Of a stretch of 64,000 nt of DNA, positions 15,929-24,551 are shown one piece after another. Numbering within the stretch: the first letter of the stretch is position 1; each line of letters starts with the position of its first letter. The notes below the pieces were generated by a model. It was not told the origin of the DNA. It saw only the letters and a list, made by a program, of their open reading frames with translations, and did no database searches. Source of the DNA: Bacillota bacterium (GTDB lineage: Bacteria; Bacillota; Clostridia; Christensenellales; SZUA-584); assembly GCA_023412005.1 (NCBI GenBank), contig JAEYOE010000007.1:3530-67529 (forward strand). The letters are read 5' to 3'. A program made the position numbers and the translations under genes.

Positions 15929-16216
15929 TCAGCAAACGCACTGCCTTTTGAGCAGCCTCAGCAGCCGACGTTGGTGTTTCATAGACGCGCACAGCATCAG
16001 CTTGATCAATTCTTCTGTATACGCGATGTTGCTGATATCGCAGGCGTAGCTGGTGGCCTTGTCTGCCGCCTGTGCGCCCATGGCCTTCGCTTCGCGCCTC
16101 AGCTCGCGCTTTGTCATACCGGCCATCGCCTTCTCGGCAACAGCCATGCGCTGCTCAAAAAGCGCCACAATCTTTTGGTCCAGCGCGTCTAAACGCTGCG
16201 TGTATTTTTCATCCAT
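15929..16216 (-). CDS. Small protein with a chorismate-mutase-like N-terminus
   Basis: 95 residues; start follows AAGGAGT. The first 40 residues, RLDALDQKIVALFEQRMAVAEKAM, resemble the first helix of AroQ-type chorismate mutases, but the expected catalytic Arg/Lys/Glu set further on is not recognisable. The remainder is basic and helical, ending in RLLKRQCVC. It follows the ArsR gene by 46 bases and probably shares its transcript. Function unknown; a degenerate AroQ-fold protein or a small regulator is possible. Confidence 0.65.
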   Translation of the reverse strand: MDEKYTQRLDALDQKIVALFEQRMAVAEKAMAGMTKRELRREAKAMGAQAADKATSYACDISNIAYTEELIKLMLCASMKHQRRLLRLLKRQCVC

Positions 16217-16262
16217 CGTCTTTGACTCCTTACAGCGTTAGTCTGTGCGGAGTCGGCGCGTG

Positions 16263-16583
16263 TTATTTATGGCGGCAATGCTCCTGTGCCGCGTCGAGCA
16301 GCATAGAAACATGCGAATCATCCAAGGTGTAGTAAATGTTCTTGCCGTCCTTCACGTAGCGCACAAGGCGCTGGCGGCGCATAATGCCGAGCTGATGCGA
16401 TACAGCCGATACTGTTTTTGAAAGAGCTTCGGCGATATGCCCCACGCACATCTCCTTGTCTTTGAGCAGAGTGAGTATACGAATACGATCGGGGTCGCCA
16501 AACACCTTTAAAAACTCGGCAAGCTGTTTCGCGTCCTCAATATCCATTGGGCTATATTCCTGGCCATCAGTGCATCTTAGCAT
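16263..16583 (-). CDS. ArsR/SmtB family metal-responsive repressor
   Basis: 106 residues from the ATG at 16581-16583, which is preceded by GGAGGAGGG; a longer frame upstream lacks a ribosome site. The winged helix shows FKVFGDPDRIRILTLLKDKEMCVGHIAEAL and SAVSHQLGIMRRQRLVRY. The last helix carries DSHVSMLLDAAQEHCRHK, resembling the alpha-5 metal site (Asp, His, His/Glu) of SmtB/CzrA-type zinc sensors. A single Cys in the alpha-3 region argues against a CadC-type site. It is divergent from a tautomerase gene, with touching promoters. Confidence 0.88.
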   Translation of the reverse strand: MLRCTDGQEYSPMDIEDAKQLAEFLKVFGDPDRIRILTLLKDKEMCVGHIAEALSKTVSAVSHQLGIMRRQRLVRYVKDGKNIYYTLDDSHVSMLLDAAQEHCRHK

Positions 16584-16601
16584 AATCACCCTCCTCCAGA
16601 G

Positions 16602-16661
16602 AATGTACAGCGATTTCAAAGACTTGTCAATGTTGTCGCCCTCTAAGCTTTGGTGTATAAT
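16602..16661. promoter_or_regulatory. Back-to-back promoters of arsR-like and tautomerase genes
   Basis: Minus strand: TTGACA (16625-16630), 17 bases, TACATT (16602-16607). Plus strand: TTGTCG (16633-16638), 17 bases, TATAAT (16656-16661). The two -35 boxes are only two bases apart, so one bound repressor could silence both directions. Confidence 0.75.
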
Positions 16662-16740
16662 TCAGAAAACTCATTTCAAACATTCTATACAAATGGCTGA
16701 TCCAAATGTTAAAATCGGCCGGAACAAAGCGAGGTACAGT

Positions 16741-17124
16741 ATGCCGCTAGTCCGAATTGAAATCATCAAAGGCCATCTCCCGACTTACAAAAAAGAACTG
16801 ATGCAGGCCGTCCACGATGCCCTTGTCTCTTCTTTGGGCATTGAAGACGATGATCGGTTTCAGCGGCTTTACGAATTGGACGCGGATTGCTTCGAGCGCA
16901 GAAGTGCCAAGACAGACCGATTTACTCTGATAGAATTGACGCTGCTGCCCGGCAGAAGCAAAGAGCTGAAAAAGACTGTGATTGAGCAGGTGACCCGGCT
17001 GCTTACAGAGCGGCTTGATATCGCCCCCACAGACATACTGATCATCATGCTTGAGCCGCCGCTTGAGAACTGGGGTTTATACGGGAAGCAGGCAATCGAC
17101 CTTGACCTGAAATATCAGCGATAA
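16741..17124 (+). CDS. Tautomerase superfamily protein (Tautomerase_2 type)
   Basis: 127 residues beginning MPLVRIEI, so the mature N-terminus would be the catalytic Pro-1 of the 4-oxalocrotonate tautomerase superfamily. The two beta-alpha-beta halves are visible, with DRFQRLYELD, IELTLLPGRSKELKK and the closing EPPLENWGLYGKQA that marks this subfamily. The start is the ATG at 16741; the open frame extends upstream but lacks a better site. The natural substrate is unknown. It may be repressed by the divergent ArsR protein. Confidence 0.9.
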   Translation: MPLVRIEIIKGHLPTYKKELMQAVHDALVSSLGIEDDDRFQRLYELDADCFERRSAKTDRFTLIELTLLPGRSKELKKTVIEQVTRLLTERLDIAPTDILIIMLEPPLENWGLYGKQAIDLDLKYQR

Positions 17125-17216
17125 TCAATTATTGCCCCATGCTTGCATATTCATCTGTAGGAGCAGCTCTTTATTAAACCCATACCCTGCCCTCATGTCA
17201 TTATTAATCGGCAATA

Positions 17217-17250
17217 AAAGAGCCGCTCTGCTCAGCAAAGCGGCTTTATC
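17217..17250. terminator. Bidirectional terminator
   Basis: GAGCCGCT and AGCGGCTTT form a stem with A/T runs on both sides, between the converging tautomerase and PASTA genes. Confidence 0.8.
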
Positions 17251-17257
17251 ATTTTAA

Positions 17258-18946
17258 TTACGGTGACGCCGGAGGCCCGCTCATCGTCAGCGTGACAACG
17301 CTGCCCGCCGGGACAGTCGATAAGGCTGCCAATGATTGCGCGGTAACCGTTCCTTCCTCTTCGCCGTTGGCGAAGACGATATCGAACTGGCCTAAATACA
17401 TCGATCTTATCAGAGTCGCATTCAAACCCGGTGCCATAAAGTCAGGAACCGTAACCGTCGCTACAGATTTGTACAGCAATGTGATCTTCGTACCTTCGCT
17501 CGTCTCAGTGCCCGGTGCAATGCTTTGGCTCCACACTTCACCTGCCAACGCACCGCCCGAATTGTCCTCCACGAACACCGGAATCAACCCCGCAGCTTCA
17601 CACAATGCAATGGCCTTTTCGCGCGTGATAGCAAGATTGTAATTTGGCAGCCCCGGGCCTGTCAAATCCGGCACGTAGACCACTTTGCCTGCCGAGACCG
17701 TGATATTGATCGTCGCTTTGTAGCCCACTGACGTGTTCGCAACATCCTGAAAAATAATTTCACCGCGCGGCTTGCTGCTTTTCGACTCAGTGGCTTTAAT
17801 CGTGATCTTCGCACCCTGCTCATTAAGGCCTTTTGCCCATGTTTCTATCGCATCGCGCGTTTGTCCCACATAGCTCGCCACCACAATCTTATTGCCCAGC
17901 GAGAATTTGAGCTCGACCATATCACCCTTCTCATACACGGAACCCGCTTCGATGCTCTGCGAAATCAACCGCCCCGCAGACGAGCTTGAATACTTCTCCG
18001 TAACGGTTATCGGCAGGCCGATTTCTGTGGCAATCGTTGTGGCCTGCTCCTTTGTGTATGCCGAGAAATCAGGCACGGTGATCATTTTGCCCTTGCTGAT
18101 GACCAGTACGATTTCGCTGCCTATGGAAACGAGCTGATCTGCCTTCACGCTTTGTGACATGATGGTACCCGCAGGCACATAATCGTCGAACTCCTCTTGT
18201 ATGGTCAGCGTTAAGCCGTTGGCCTTGGCAAATGTAAAGCACTCCGCGAGCGACTTTGTTTTCAAATCAGGCACTTTGATGGTCGCTGCCGCTTCCTCCG
18301 GCCCTTTTGAAACCACCACGACAATTGACGAATCGCGCCGTACCTCGCTGACAACGGTGGCATCGTTCACTGTGTAGCTGATCACATTTCCTTCAGGCAC
18401 ATCCGCGCTGTATTCGGCGGAAACACGTACCTTGGTCATAAAGTTCTCTGCCGCCCACGCCTTTACCTCATCGGATGTCATTGTTTTAAAATCCGGCAGC
18501 GGCACCGTTACGCTCAGGTCATGCCCAAGAGAAACCGTCAGCGTCAGAAAACCTCCGCGTGTGACTTTTTGCCCCACAGGAACATCCTGATCGATAACCT
18601 TTCCTTCCTCCACAGTATCGCTGTATGCCTCTTTCTTAGACAGCATCACGCTGTTCTGATCCGCCCACAGCTTGGCGTCGGTGTAGGTACGGCCTTTCAA
18701 ATCGATCACCTGCACACCGCCGCCGCTGAACACGATAATCAGCACAACAATCAGAACGATGAGCGCCGCGCCGCCTGCAATCCAAGCGGGCTTGATACGC
18801 TTTTTGTTTTCCGGCGGTTTTGGCCCGCTGCTCTGGGGCTTTTTAAAGCCGCTTTTTTGCTCGTACTTGAACTTGCTCGGCGCAGCTGCAGCCTCTTCCT
18901 GTTGCTTGTTACCATAGTTGCTTAAAAAGCTGTTATTGTCGCTCAT
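17258..18946 (-). CDS. Membrane-anchored protein with seven PASTA domains and no kinase
   Basis: 562 residues. A cytoplasmic N-terminus of about 50 residues (Gln/Ala/Pro/Lys-rich) precedes one membrane helix (AGGAALIVLIVVLIIVFSG). Seven PASTA units of about 65-72 residues fill the rest, each ending in a strand such as LTLTVSLG, VVVVSKG, LVISKG or LKFSLG. PASTA domains bind peptidoglycan stems or muropeptides, normally as the outer part of a Ser/Thr kinase; here no kinase is present. The gene is 13 bases after an ABC exporter permease and its ATPase, so it belongs to their operon. The N-terminus has no sorting signal. Role unknown; wall sensing or anchoring of the exporter is plausible. Confidence 0.92.
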   Translation of the reverse strand: MSDNNSFLSNYGNKQQEEAAAAPSKFKYEQKSGFKKPQSSGPKPPENKKRIKPAWIAGGAALIVLIVVLIIVFSGGGVQVIDLKGRTYTDAKLWADQNSVMLSKKEAYSDTVEEGKVIDQDVPVGQKVTRGGFLTLTVSLGHDLSVTVPLPDFKTMTSDEVKAWAAENFMTKVRVSAEYSADVPEGNVISYTVNDATVVSEVRRDSSIVVVVSKGPEEAAATIKVPDLKTKSLAECFTFAKANGLTLTIQEEFDDYVPAGTIMSQSVKADQLVSIGSEIVLVISKGKMITVPDFSAYTKEQATTIATEIGLPITVTEKYSSSSAGRLISQSIEAGSVYEKGDMVELKFSLGNKIVVASYVGQTRDAIETWAKGLNEQGAKITIKATESKSSKPRGEIIFQDVANTSVGYKATINITVSAGKVVYVPDLTGPGLPNYNLAITREKAIALCEAAGLIPVFVEDNSGGALAGEVWSQSIAPGTETSEGTKITLLYKSVATVTVPDFMAPGLNATLIRSMYLGQFDIVFANGEEEGTVTAQSLAALSTVPAGSVVTLTMSGPPASP

Positions 18947-18959
18947 GGTCGTTCCCTCT

Positions 18960-20846
18960 TTAGTTTGTTATATCTTTTTTCTTGAATACCCACACAGCTA
19001 TCAGCGTACAAAGCGCCGATATAGCTAACATCAGCCCGATACCATACTCAAGGCTGATCGGTGCACCGAACTGCATTAAACGGTTAACCGACGATGTCTC
19101 CACAAAGAATGATGATAACTGCACATACGGCAGCGGTGTGTATGCCACCCAATCCGGCATTGCCGAAGACATGTAGCTGTGATCGATAAACATGCCCACT
19201 GCGATAAAGCAGCCGATAAAGCAGACGATCGGCACCGATATGGCAACCGCAATGTTCTTAACCACCGTTGAGAGCATAAACGCCACGCAATACCCAAACA
19301 GAATGGGGATGATGCAGGCGAGGAACTTCGGCAGGAAATACCCGAAGAATCCGACTTGGCCGCCAACCGAGAAGTTGGGGTTGGCATAGTCAGCAAAACT
19401 GAACAATATGCCGTTCAATATCATGTTAATCAAGAAACCGACGATATATACCGCCAAGCTGATCGCAAGCCCTGCCGTGAATTTAGACATCAATATTTTT
19501 ATGCGTGTTTTTGGCCGGATAATCAGCAGACGGATGGTGCCGAACTGGAACTCACTGGCGATGAGCCAGCCGCCGATAACCACAGCGAGCAGCGCCACGA
19601 ACATCGAGTAGTAAAGGAAGTTGTACGTTTGGCTTCTCGCGCCCTTAGGTACAAACGACATATCCGGTTTGCCCTGCTCCAGCGATTGTTCCGCAATGAT
19701 CACATTGGTGTTGCACTTGTCAATCTGTTTTTGTGTCGCCGTCACATAAGCGGGGTACGTTTTGTACTGCTGCTTCAAATACTGGTACTCATTGCTGTTG
19801 AACTGCTTTTCCGTCACAATCTTTGTGTACATCAGCTGGCTTTTGTTGTCTTGCTTGCTGTTGATGGCTGCATCCTGCCATGTCCCGTCGCCAGGAATGA
19901 TGTTGTTGGCCAGCCTGTACTGCAGCATTGGAATCGTCACTTCGTTGATGATCTGCGACGACTGGTTGGTCTGATCAATGTTGGTCTGCATGCTGTCGAT
20001 CTGGTTCTGCAGATTCTCAATTTTGCTTGTCTGCTGCGCTAGCAGCTCATTATCCGCGTTCTGGCCGACCATATCGTTATACTCCTGCTCGGCCTTCGCC
20101 TTTTGAGTTTCCAAATCGGCCATCGAGTCTTTAAAGGTTTCAATCTGCTTGTTGTTGTCTTCTATGGCTTTGTTCTGCTGTTCAATGGAAATATCCACGA
20201 ACATAGCGAAATCGCCGTTGTCCACAACCTGATAGATTTTGTCTAAAAAGCTCTGTGCCTCTTCAATGGCTGCCTGACGCTGCGCGTCGGTAATGTTGAT
20301 GTATTTGGTTTCAAACGTCGTGTCGTCAATGCCGCGGCGCCAGCCCAATGCTTCTTTAAGTATATCCACATCCACGGTATTATGCTCGTAAATGTAAATA
20401 TCATAAAGCTTTTCAGAGCCGTACCACGCCATCTGAGCACGATAGTCTTCATATGTTTTAACCACCTTCGCGAAACGCACGTAATAATCATAATCCATTT
20501 GGCCCATTTCCATCACAAGGTCGTACGCTTCCGGGTGCTGAAAGTTAGCAACGTCTATATAACTTTTCTCGTCTTCAAATTGCTTGATATTCCAGTAAAA
20601 CGGGTTGTCCGGCTCAATGGTAACGCCGTCAACCGTGATCGACTCTTGATTCATATCACCGCCGTAATACGATTTTGCATCAATGCTGCTGCTCAAGAAA
20701 CCCACGGTTTGCGTGGCATCGCCCGAAACCGCGCTGACAACCGGCATGGCGATGCTCATCAGCAATATAAGTATACCGAGAATCAGCAGAAATTTCGATT
20801 TCAGTGTGTTTTTTATTTCAATTAAGGTCAGTTTAATAAAATCCAT
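18960..20846 (-). CDS. ABC-2 type exporter permease with large coiled-coil outer domain
   Basis: 628 residues. One membrane helix near residues 15-40 is followed by about 360 residues outside the membrane. That part includes a predicted coiled coil (about residues 210-300, rich in Gln, Asn, Lys and Glu). A cluster of five or six helices follows, from about residue 410 to the end, with GGWLIASEFQFGTIRLLIIRPKTR near 425. The plan matches bacitracin/lantibiotic-type ABC-2 permeases with an enlarged extracellular domain. The ATPase gene lies 15 bases upstream and the PASTA protein 13 bases downstream. Substrate unknown. Confidence 0.88.
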   Translation of the reverse strand: MDFIKLTLIEIKNTLKSKFLLILGILILLMSIAMPVVSAVSGDATQTVGFLSSSIDAKSYYGGDMNQESITVDGVTIEPDNPFYWNIKQFEDEKSYIDVANFQHPEAYDLVMEMGQMDYDYYVRFAKVVKTYEDYRAQMAWYGSEKLYDIYIYEHNTVDVDILKEALGWRRGIDDTTFETKYINITDAQRQAAIEEAQSFLDKIYQVVDNGDFAMFVDISIEQQNKAIEDNNKQIETFKDSMADLETQKAKAEQEYNDMVGQNADNELLAQQTSKIENLQNQIDSMQTNIDQTNQSSQIINEVTIPMLQYRLANNIIPGDGTWQDAAINSKQDNKSQLMYTKIVTEKQFNSNEYQYLKQQYKTYPAYVTATQKQIDKCNTNVIIAEQSLEQGKPDMSFVPKGARSQTYNFLYYSMFVALLAVVIGGWLIASEFQFGTIRLLIIRPKTRIKILMSKFTAGLAISLAVYIVGFLINMILNGILFSFADYANPNFSVGGQVGFFGYFLPKFLACIIPILFGYCVAFMLSTVVKNIAVAISVPIVCFIGCFIAVGMFIDHSYMSSAMPDWVAYTPLPYVQLSSFFVETSSVNRLMQFGAPISLEYGIGLMLAISALCTLIAVWVFKKKDITN

Positions 20847-20861
20847 TTTTACACTCTCCTT

Positions 20862-21785
20862 TTATCTGATCTGCGTCTTGGTGCCGGTCGTCATCGAGAT
20901 GAAATCTTGTTCGAGCGTTCTTTGCGTCTGGTTAACGGCATAGATATCAATGCCCATATTCACCAGTGTGCGTATCAGCTCCGGAATCTGATTACGCTTC
21001 ATGACAACTGTCACTCCGCCGTTTGCCAGCTCACAGTTCGCTTCAAGGCTCTTGAAGTAATCGTAAGTCTTATCCTTGTTGTTAGTCACAAAGCTGTAGC
21101 TGTAGATTTCCTCGTCGTCTGATTCCTTCACCTGCTCGATGGTTTTTTCACCGATGATCACACCATTGTCAATGATGTATATCCGGTCACACATTAGCTC
21201 CATTTCCGAGAGCAGATGGCTCGAGATAAACACGCCGACATCAGCTTTTTTTGAGAGGTATTTTAATAAATCTCTGAGTTCTTTGATACCGATGGGATCA
21301 AGGCCGTTTGTGGGCTCGTCCAGCACAAGAAGGCTTGGGCGGTGCAGCAGCGCTTGGGCGATACCAACACGCTGTCTCATACCGAGCGAGTAGTTTTTGA
21401 CCTTGTCGCCAATACGCTCCTTCATTTTAACAAGCTCAACGACCTCGTCGATCTGCTGTGTTTGGTCACCGTCGTACATTGAGGCAAAGTACTCAAGGTT
21501 TTGCCTTCCTGTCAGCCTCTTGTAAAGATCCGGGTTCTCAACGATACCGCCGGTGTTCTTCATTGCATTCTCAAAATCTGTTTTAACATCGTGCCCTAAC
21601 ACCGATATATGCCCAGACGTGATGGAGAAAAGCCCCATGATCATCTTGATGGTTGTGGTTTTACCGGCGCCGTTCGGCCCCAAAAAACCAACGATCTCAC
21701 CTGTGTTCACGGTTAAAGATATGTCGTCCAATATCTTCTTCTTTTTAATCACCTTCGTCAGGCCTTCAATTTTTAAAAGCTCCAA
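20862..21785 (-). CDS. ABC transporter ATP-binding protein
   Basis: 307 residues with Walker A GPNGAGKTTTIK, signature YSLGMRQRVGIAQALL, Walker B LLVLDEPTNGLDP and the H-loop in ISSHLLSEMELM. A C-terminal domain of about 80 residues is typical of BcrA/NatA-like exporter ATPases. The start is a TTG at 21783-21785, seven bases after AAAGGA. It is first in the ATPase-permease-PASTA operon. BcrA-type systems expel peptide antibiotics, but no drug specificity can be read from this sequence. Confidence 0.93.
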   Translation of the reverse strand: MELLKIEGLTKVIKKKKILDDISLTVNTGEIVGFLGPNGAGKTTTIKMIMGLFSITSGHISVLGHDVKTDFENAMKNTGGIVENPDLYKRLTGRQNLEYFASMYDGDQTQQIDEVVELVKMKERIGDKVKNYSLGMRQRVGIAQALLHRPSLLVLDEPTNGLDPIGIKELRDLLKYLSKKADVGVFISSHLLSEMELMCDRIYIIDNGVIIGEKTIEQVKESDDEEIYSYSFVTNNKDKTYDYFKSLEANCELANGGVTVVMKRNQIPELIRTLVNMGIDIYAVNQTQRTLEQDFISMTTGTKTQIR

Positions 21786-21821
21786 TGAAATATCCTTTCC
21801 CGCTCGTTCTGCGACAATATT

Positions 21822-21850
21822 ATTTTAATATAAGACGTACGAATAAACAA
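21822..21850 (-). promoter_or_regulatory. Promoter of the ABC-PASTA operon
   Basis: Minus strand TTGTTT (21845-21850), 17 bases, TAAAAT (21822-21827), giving a leader of about 30 bases before the TTG start at 21785. Confidence 0.5.
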
Positions 21851-22220
21851 AAAGTTCCGTATCTTGGTTCATTATAATAAAAAAAAGAGTAAATGAATAT
21901 ACCCTAAACAAAAAATAAACAAAATATTACAGTGATTCTTTTGATATCAGACTGTTTATACGCCGAACCGGTGAATTGAGACGCATCTAAATTCTTTTTC
22001 CCGGGCTGGCCGCCTAATGGACAACCACACGTTCGATGAAGCTCTCCTTCTCCTTGTCTTTGAGCGTATTGTATATTGGCATATGTGTAGCATGCCAAAA
22101 AATAGCATCTATGTCTCGAATACTTTTAAAGGTCTGTACCCCGTCATCGCAGAAATAACTTGCATTCTTCACTTAATGACTCCCTTCATTTTCACTTAAT
22201 GACTCCCTTCATTTTGTATG
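21851..22220. other. AT-rich gap with a 23-base direct repeat
   Basis: No gene is recognised. A 60-codon open frame at 22017-22199 (plus) lacks a ribosome site and family match. TCACTTAATGACTCCCTTCA-TTT is repeated exactly, head to tail, at 22169-22191 and 22192-22214, just before the tRNA promoter. Confidence 0.55.
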
Positions 22221-22249
22221 TTGACAACACGGGGTGATTATATTAGAAT
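22221..22249 (+). promoter_or_regulatory. tRNA-Arg promoter
   Basis: TTGACA (22221-22226), 17 bases, TAGAAT (22244-22249); the tRNA begins 21 bases later. Confidence 0.85.
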
Positions 22250-22270
22250 GTTTAAGCGCTTAAAAACCAA

Positions 22271-22347
22271 GTGCCCGTAGCTCAGCCGGATAGAGTGTTT
22301 GACTACGAATCAAAAGGTCGTGGGTTCGAATCCCCCCGGGCACGCCA
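22271..22347 (+). tRNA. tRNA-Arg (anticodon ACG)
   Basis: All four arms fold: acceptor GTGCCCG/CGGGCAC, D arm GCTC...GAGT, anticodon stem TTTGA/TCAAA with loop CTACGAA (anticodon ACG, read as ICG for CGU/CGC/CGA), and T arm GTGGG-TTCGAAT-CCCCC. The CCA end is encoded at 22345-22347. It is a single-gene unit with its own promoter and terminator. Confidence 0.98.
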
Positions 22348-22353
22348 AAAAGA

Positions 22354-22380
22354 AAAGTACTCCTTGTGAGTGCTTTTTTT
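22354..22380 (+). terminator. tRNA-Arg terminator
   Basis: AAAGTACTC, short loop, GAGTGCTTT followed by T's (one G-U pair in the stem), directly after the tRNA. Confidence 0.85.
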
Positions 22381-22469
22381 ATGTTGATGCTAAGGATTTC
22401 GAAGCGCGTAATCAGAACACAACAGCTGATGCCGTCAGCCACTCATCCAAAATTAAGGTGACAGTCAAA

Positions 22470-22511
22470 ACAAAAACCTCTGTTATGTCCAGCACATGAA
22501 CAGAGGTTTGC
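22470..22511 (-). terminator. Terminator of the cupin gene
   Basis: Minus strand AAACCTCTGTT and AACAGAGGTTT form an 11-pair stem followed by TTGTTTT. Confidence 0.8.
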
Positions 22512-22541
22512 TTATCAAAGGACTTATTCTTAGTTATCTTG

Positions 22542-22889
22542 CTAGTCCATTATAATGACCGCAAGCATTTTCAGCGGCGCGTCATTCTCATTTGAAACCG
22601 AATGAAAATCGCCTTTTCCGCATACATTGCAATCACCCGTTAAAAACGGCCTTAAAATACCGTTGTCGTTGATGATGCCTTCACCCTCTATTACATAGTA
22701 AATCTCTGTTTCGGCGTCGTGCGCATGGCGGCCGACGCTGCATCCCTTTTCAAGGCTCATTATTGAAAACAGCCTGCAATTCTTGGGTCTCATTTCGTCC
22801 GGTACAATTTGTAAAAAGTCTGTGGTGCCATAGCCGTCTTTCAAACGTACCCGTTGCTTCTTTTCCATATCTTTTGCTTTTATTATCAT
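22542..22889 (-). CDS. Cupin domain protein
   Basis: 115 residues forming one cupin barrel. Motif 1 is GRHAHDAETEIYYVIEGEG (His, His and Glu metal ligands) and motif 2 reads GDCNVCGKGDFHSVSN with the last His. It is a single-domain metal-binding protein of unknown substrate; relatives include sugar isomerases, dioxygenases and small-molecule sensors. The start follows AAGGAG. It forms a single-gene unit with its own terminator. Confidence 0.88.
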   Translation of the reverse strand: MIIKAKDMEKKQRVRLKDGYGTTDFLQIVPDEMRPKNCRLFSIMSLEKGCSVGRHAHDAETEIYYVIEGEGIINDNGILRPFLTGDCNVCGKGDFHSVSNENDAPLKMLAVIIMD

Positions 22890-23205
22890 GCTCTGCTCCT
22901 TAAACGATTTGATTTAAAACTGCCGATACAGGTTAATCTTACTTTTTTAACTCTCGTTAAACCATTCATCCGATTCATTCATCAAAAGAGTATCACAATA
23001 ATAACGCAGCCGCTATAGAAAGCTAACATAATTGTTCATTTAAAACGAAAATAGAGCATTTGTTCATTGTGGCATGAAATATGTTAACCGCCCATGCCAA
23101 AGATACAATGTATAGCAAATGTTGTTCCAAATACAACAGGAATCAATCGCAAAACAAAAGGCAGCCGAAGCCGCCCGATATCTGCGCTATACGTGATGCA
23201 ACTCT
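22890..23205. other. Gap with cupin promoter region and ppnP terminator
   Basis: No gene is seen. A minus-strand hairpin GGCGGC-TTCG-GCTGCC followed by TTTTGTTTTG (23151-23175) ends the ppnP transcript. TTGTTCATT occurs twice, near 23032 and 23063. Confidence 0.6.
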
Positions 23206-23523
23206 TTATTCCTTTATATAAGAGCAGCAATAATCGCTCACTTCGTCTGCCGACACTTTAAAGCTGCTGTTCGCAGGCACCTCAAAGCTCTGCCCGGCCT
23301 CGAAAGACTGTATCCCGCTGCTGCCCGGCAACTGCACATTCAGCTTACCGCCCAGCACCTCCATAATCTCCTTATCCGCTGTGCCGAATTCGTAATCCCC
23401 CGGCATGATGATCCCGAGAGTCTTTTTCGTGCCGTCAGAAAACAGCACGGTGCGGCTTGTCACTTTGCCGTCGTAATACACATTAGCTTTTTTAACAACG
23501 GTGACATTCTCAAATCGATCCAA
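23206..23523 (-). CDS. ppnP: Pyrimidine/purine nucleoside phosphorylase (YaiE/PpnP type)
   Basis: 105 residues of the small cupin-fold nucleoside phosphorylase family (formerly DUF1255). Recognisable parts are ANVYYDGKVTSRTVLFSDG, MPGDYEFGTADKEIMEVLGG, LNVQLPG and FEVPANSSFKV, in the same order as E. coli PpnP. The enzyme splits several nucleosides with phosphate to give a base and ribose 1-phosphate. The start follows AGGAGGAA. Single-gene unit. Confidence 0.9.
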   Translation of the reverse strand: MDRFENVTVVKKANVYYDGKVTSRTVLFSDGTKKTLGIIMPGDYEFGTADKEIMEVLGGKLNVQLPGSSGIQSFEAGQSFEVPANSSFKVSADEVSDYCCSYIKE

Positions 23524-23696
23524 GTTTCATTCCTCCTGATTGTGGTTAAATAATACATAAACGTTCGTTGAAACCTACTATACCGCATGATCAGATGAGC
23601 GTCAATAAACATGACCCGCTGACATAATCGTCTTTTGTTCTATATAAATCTATCTCACTTTTGGCATAAAGAAGGGAAATTCAGGGAGGTATTAGG

Positions 23697-24263
23697 ATGT
23701 CAGCTGAACAGAGGAAAATCACAGCGGAAGAGAGCGCAGAGCTCTTTGCCTCTTTGCGTGCTCGTTTCGAGAAAAACATGAGCCGCCACAACAGCCTTGA
23801 ATGGGCAGCCATAGAACAGCGACTGATTGCCAAGCCGGAAAAGCTTTTTTCCTTGCACGAGATGGAGCAATCCGGCGGTGAGCCGGACGTGGCAGGCTAT
23901 GACAAGAATGATGACGTATATATCTTTATGGATTTTTCAGCGGAAACCCCGCCGGGCCGCAGAAGCCTGTGCTACGATCAAGAAGCTTTGGATTCGCGGA
24001 AAGAGCACAAGCCGGTTGGCAGCGCGATTGAAATGGCGGCAAATATGGGCATTGAGATGCTTAACGAAGAACAGTATCGCGCATTGCAGACGTTGGGTGC
24101 CTTCGATACAAAAACCTCAAGCTGGGTGGTCACACCGCCCGACATCAGGAAGCAAGGCGGTGCGCTGTTTTGTGACCGACGCTACAATCGCGTGTTTGTG
24201 TATCATAACGGGGCGGAGTCTTATTACGGCGTGAGAGGCTTTCGGGGGATGCTGAAGGTATAG
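23697..24263 (+). CDS. DUF4256 family protein
   Basis: 188 residues matching the DUF4256 family in length and in segments such as LRARFEKNMSRHNSLEW, MEQSGGEPDVAGYD, DFSAETPPGRRSLCYD and NRVFVYHNGAESYYGVRGFRG. The family has no known function; it is soluble and widespread in Firmicutes and Bacteroidetes. The start follows GGGAGGT. It stands alone on the plus strand. Confidence 0.88.
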   Translation: MSAEQRKITAEESAELFASLRARFEKNMSRHNSLEWAAIEQRLIAKPEKLFSLHEMEQSGGEPDVAGYDKNDDVYIFMDFSAETPPGRRSLCYDQEALDSRKEHKPVGSAIEMAANMGIEMLNEEQYRALQTLGAFDTKTSSWVVTPPDIRKQGGALFCDRRYNRVFVYHNGAESYYGVRGFRGMLKV

Positions 24264-24509
24264 CGGTTTTTGGCATTCGGCAATTGAGAAAGTCAACGCT
24301 CGCCGCACAAACTGGCGAAACTGTCTTCAGTCTGTCGCCAACAAGCGGCTGTTTAGATGCGTTTTAACAACTATCGAGTTGACACCTCATCCGGCACTAC
24401 GCGCCACCTTCTCCTCAAAGGAGAAGGCTTTATCAGCTTTTGCTGAACCTATCTGATACGTGATTAATGTTTTGCACACGCGTTCTTTTGATTTCATCTG
24501 CCAAAGGTA
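24264..24509. other. Intergenic stretch with short palindromic repeat
   Basis: Contains CCACCTTCTCC-tcaaa-GGAGAAGG (about 24408-24428), one of the dispersed small hairpins also seen near 10678, 34198 and 38240. The preceding words GACACCTCATCCGGCACTACG recur in similar form near 60948. No gene. Confidence 0.5.
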
Positions 24510-24536
24510 TCAAAAAAAGGCGACATAACATCGCCC
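24510..24536 (-). terminator. Terminator of the D,D-carboxypeptidase gene
   Basis: Minus strand GGGCGAT-gttat-GTCGCC followed by seven T's. Confidence 0.75.
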
Positions 24537-24551
24537 TTCTTCATCAACTCA

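Noticed and set aside
19356..20042. 228-codon open frame on the plus strand
   Set aside because: Antisense to the ABC-2 permease, an artefact of its coiled-coil region.
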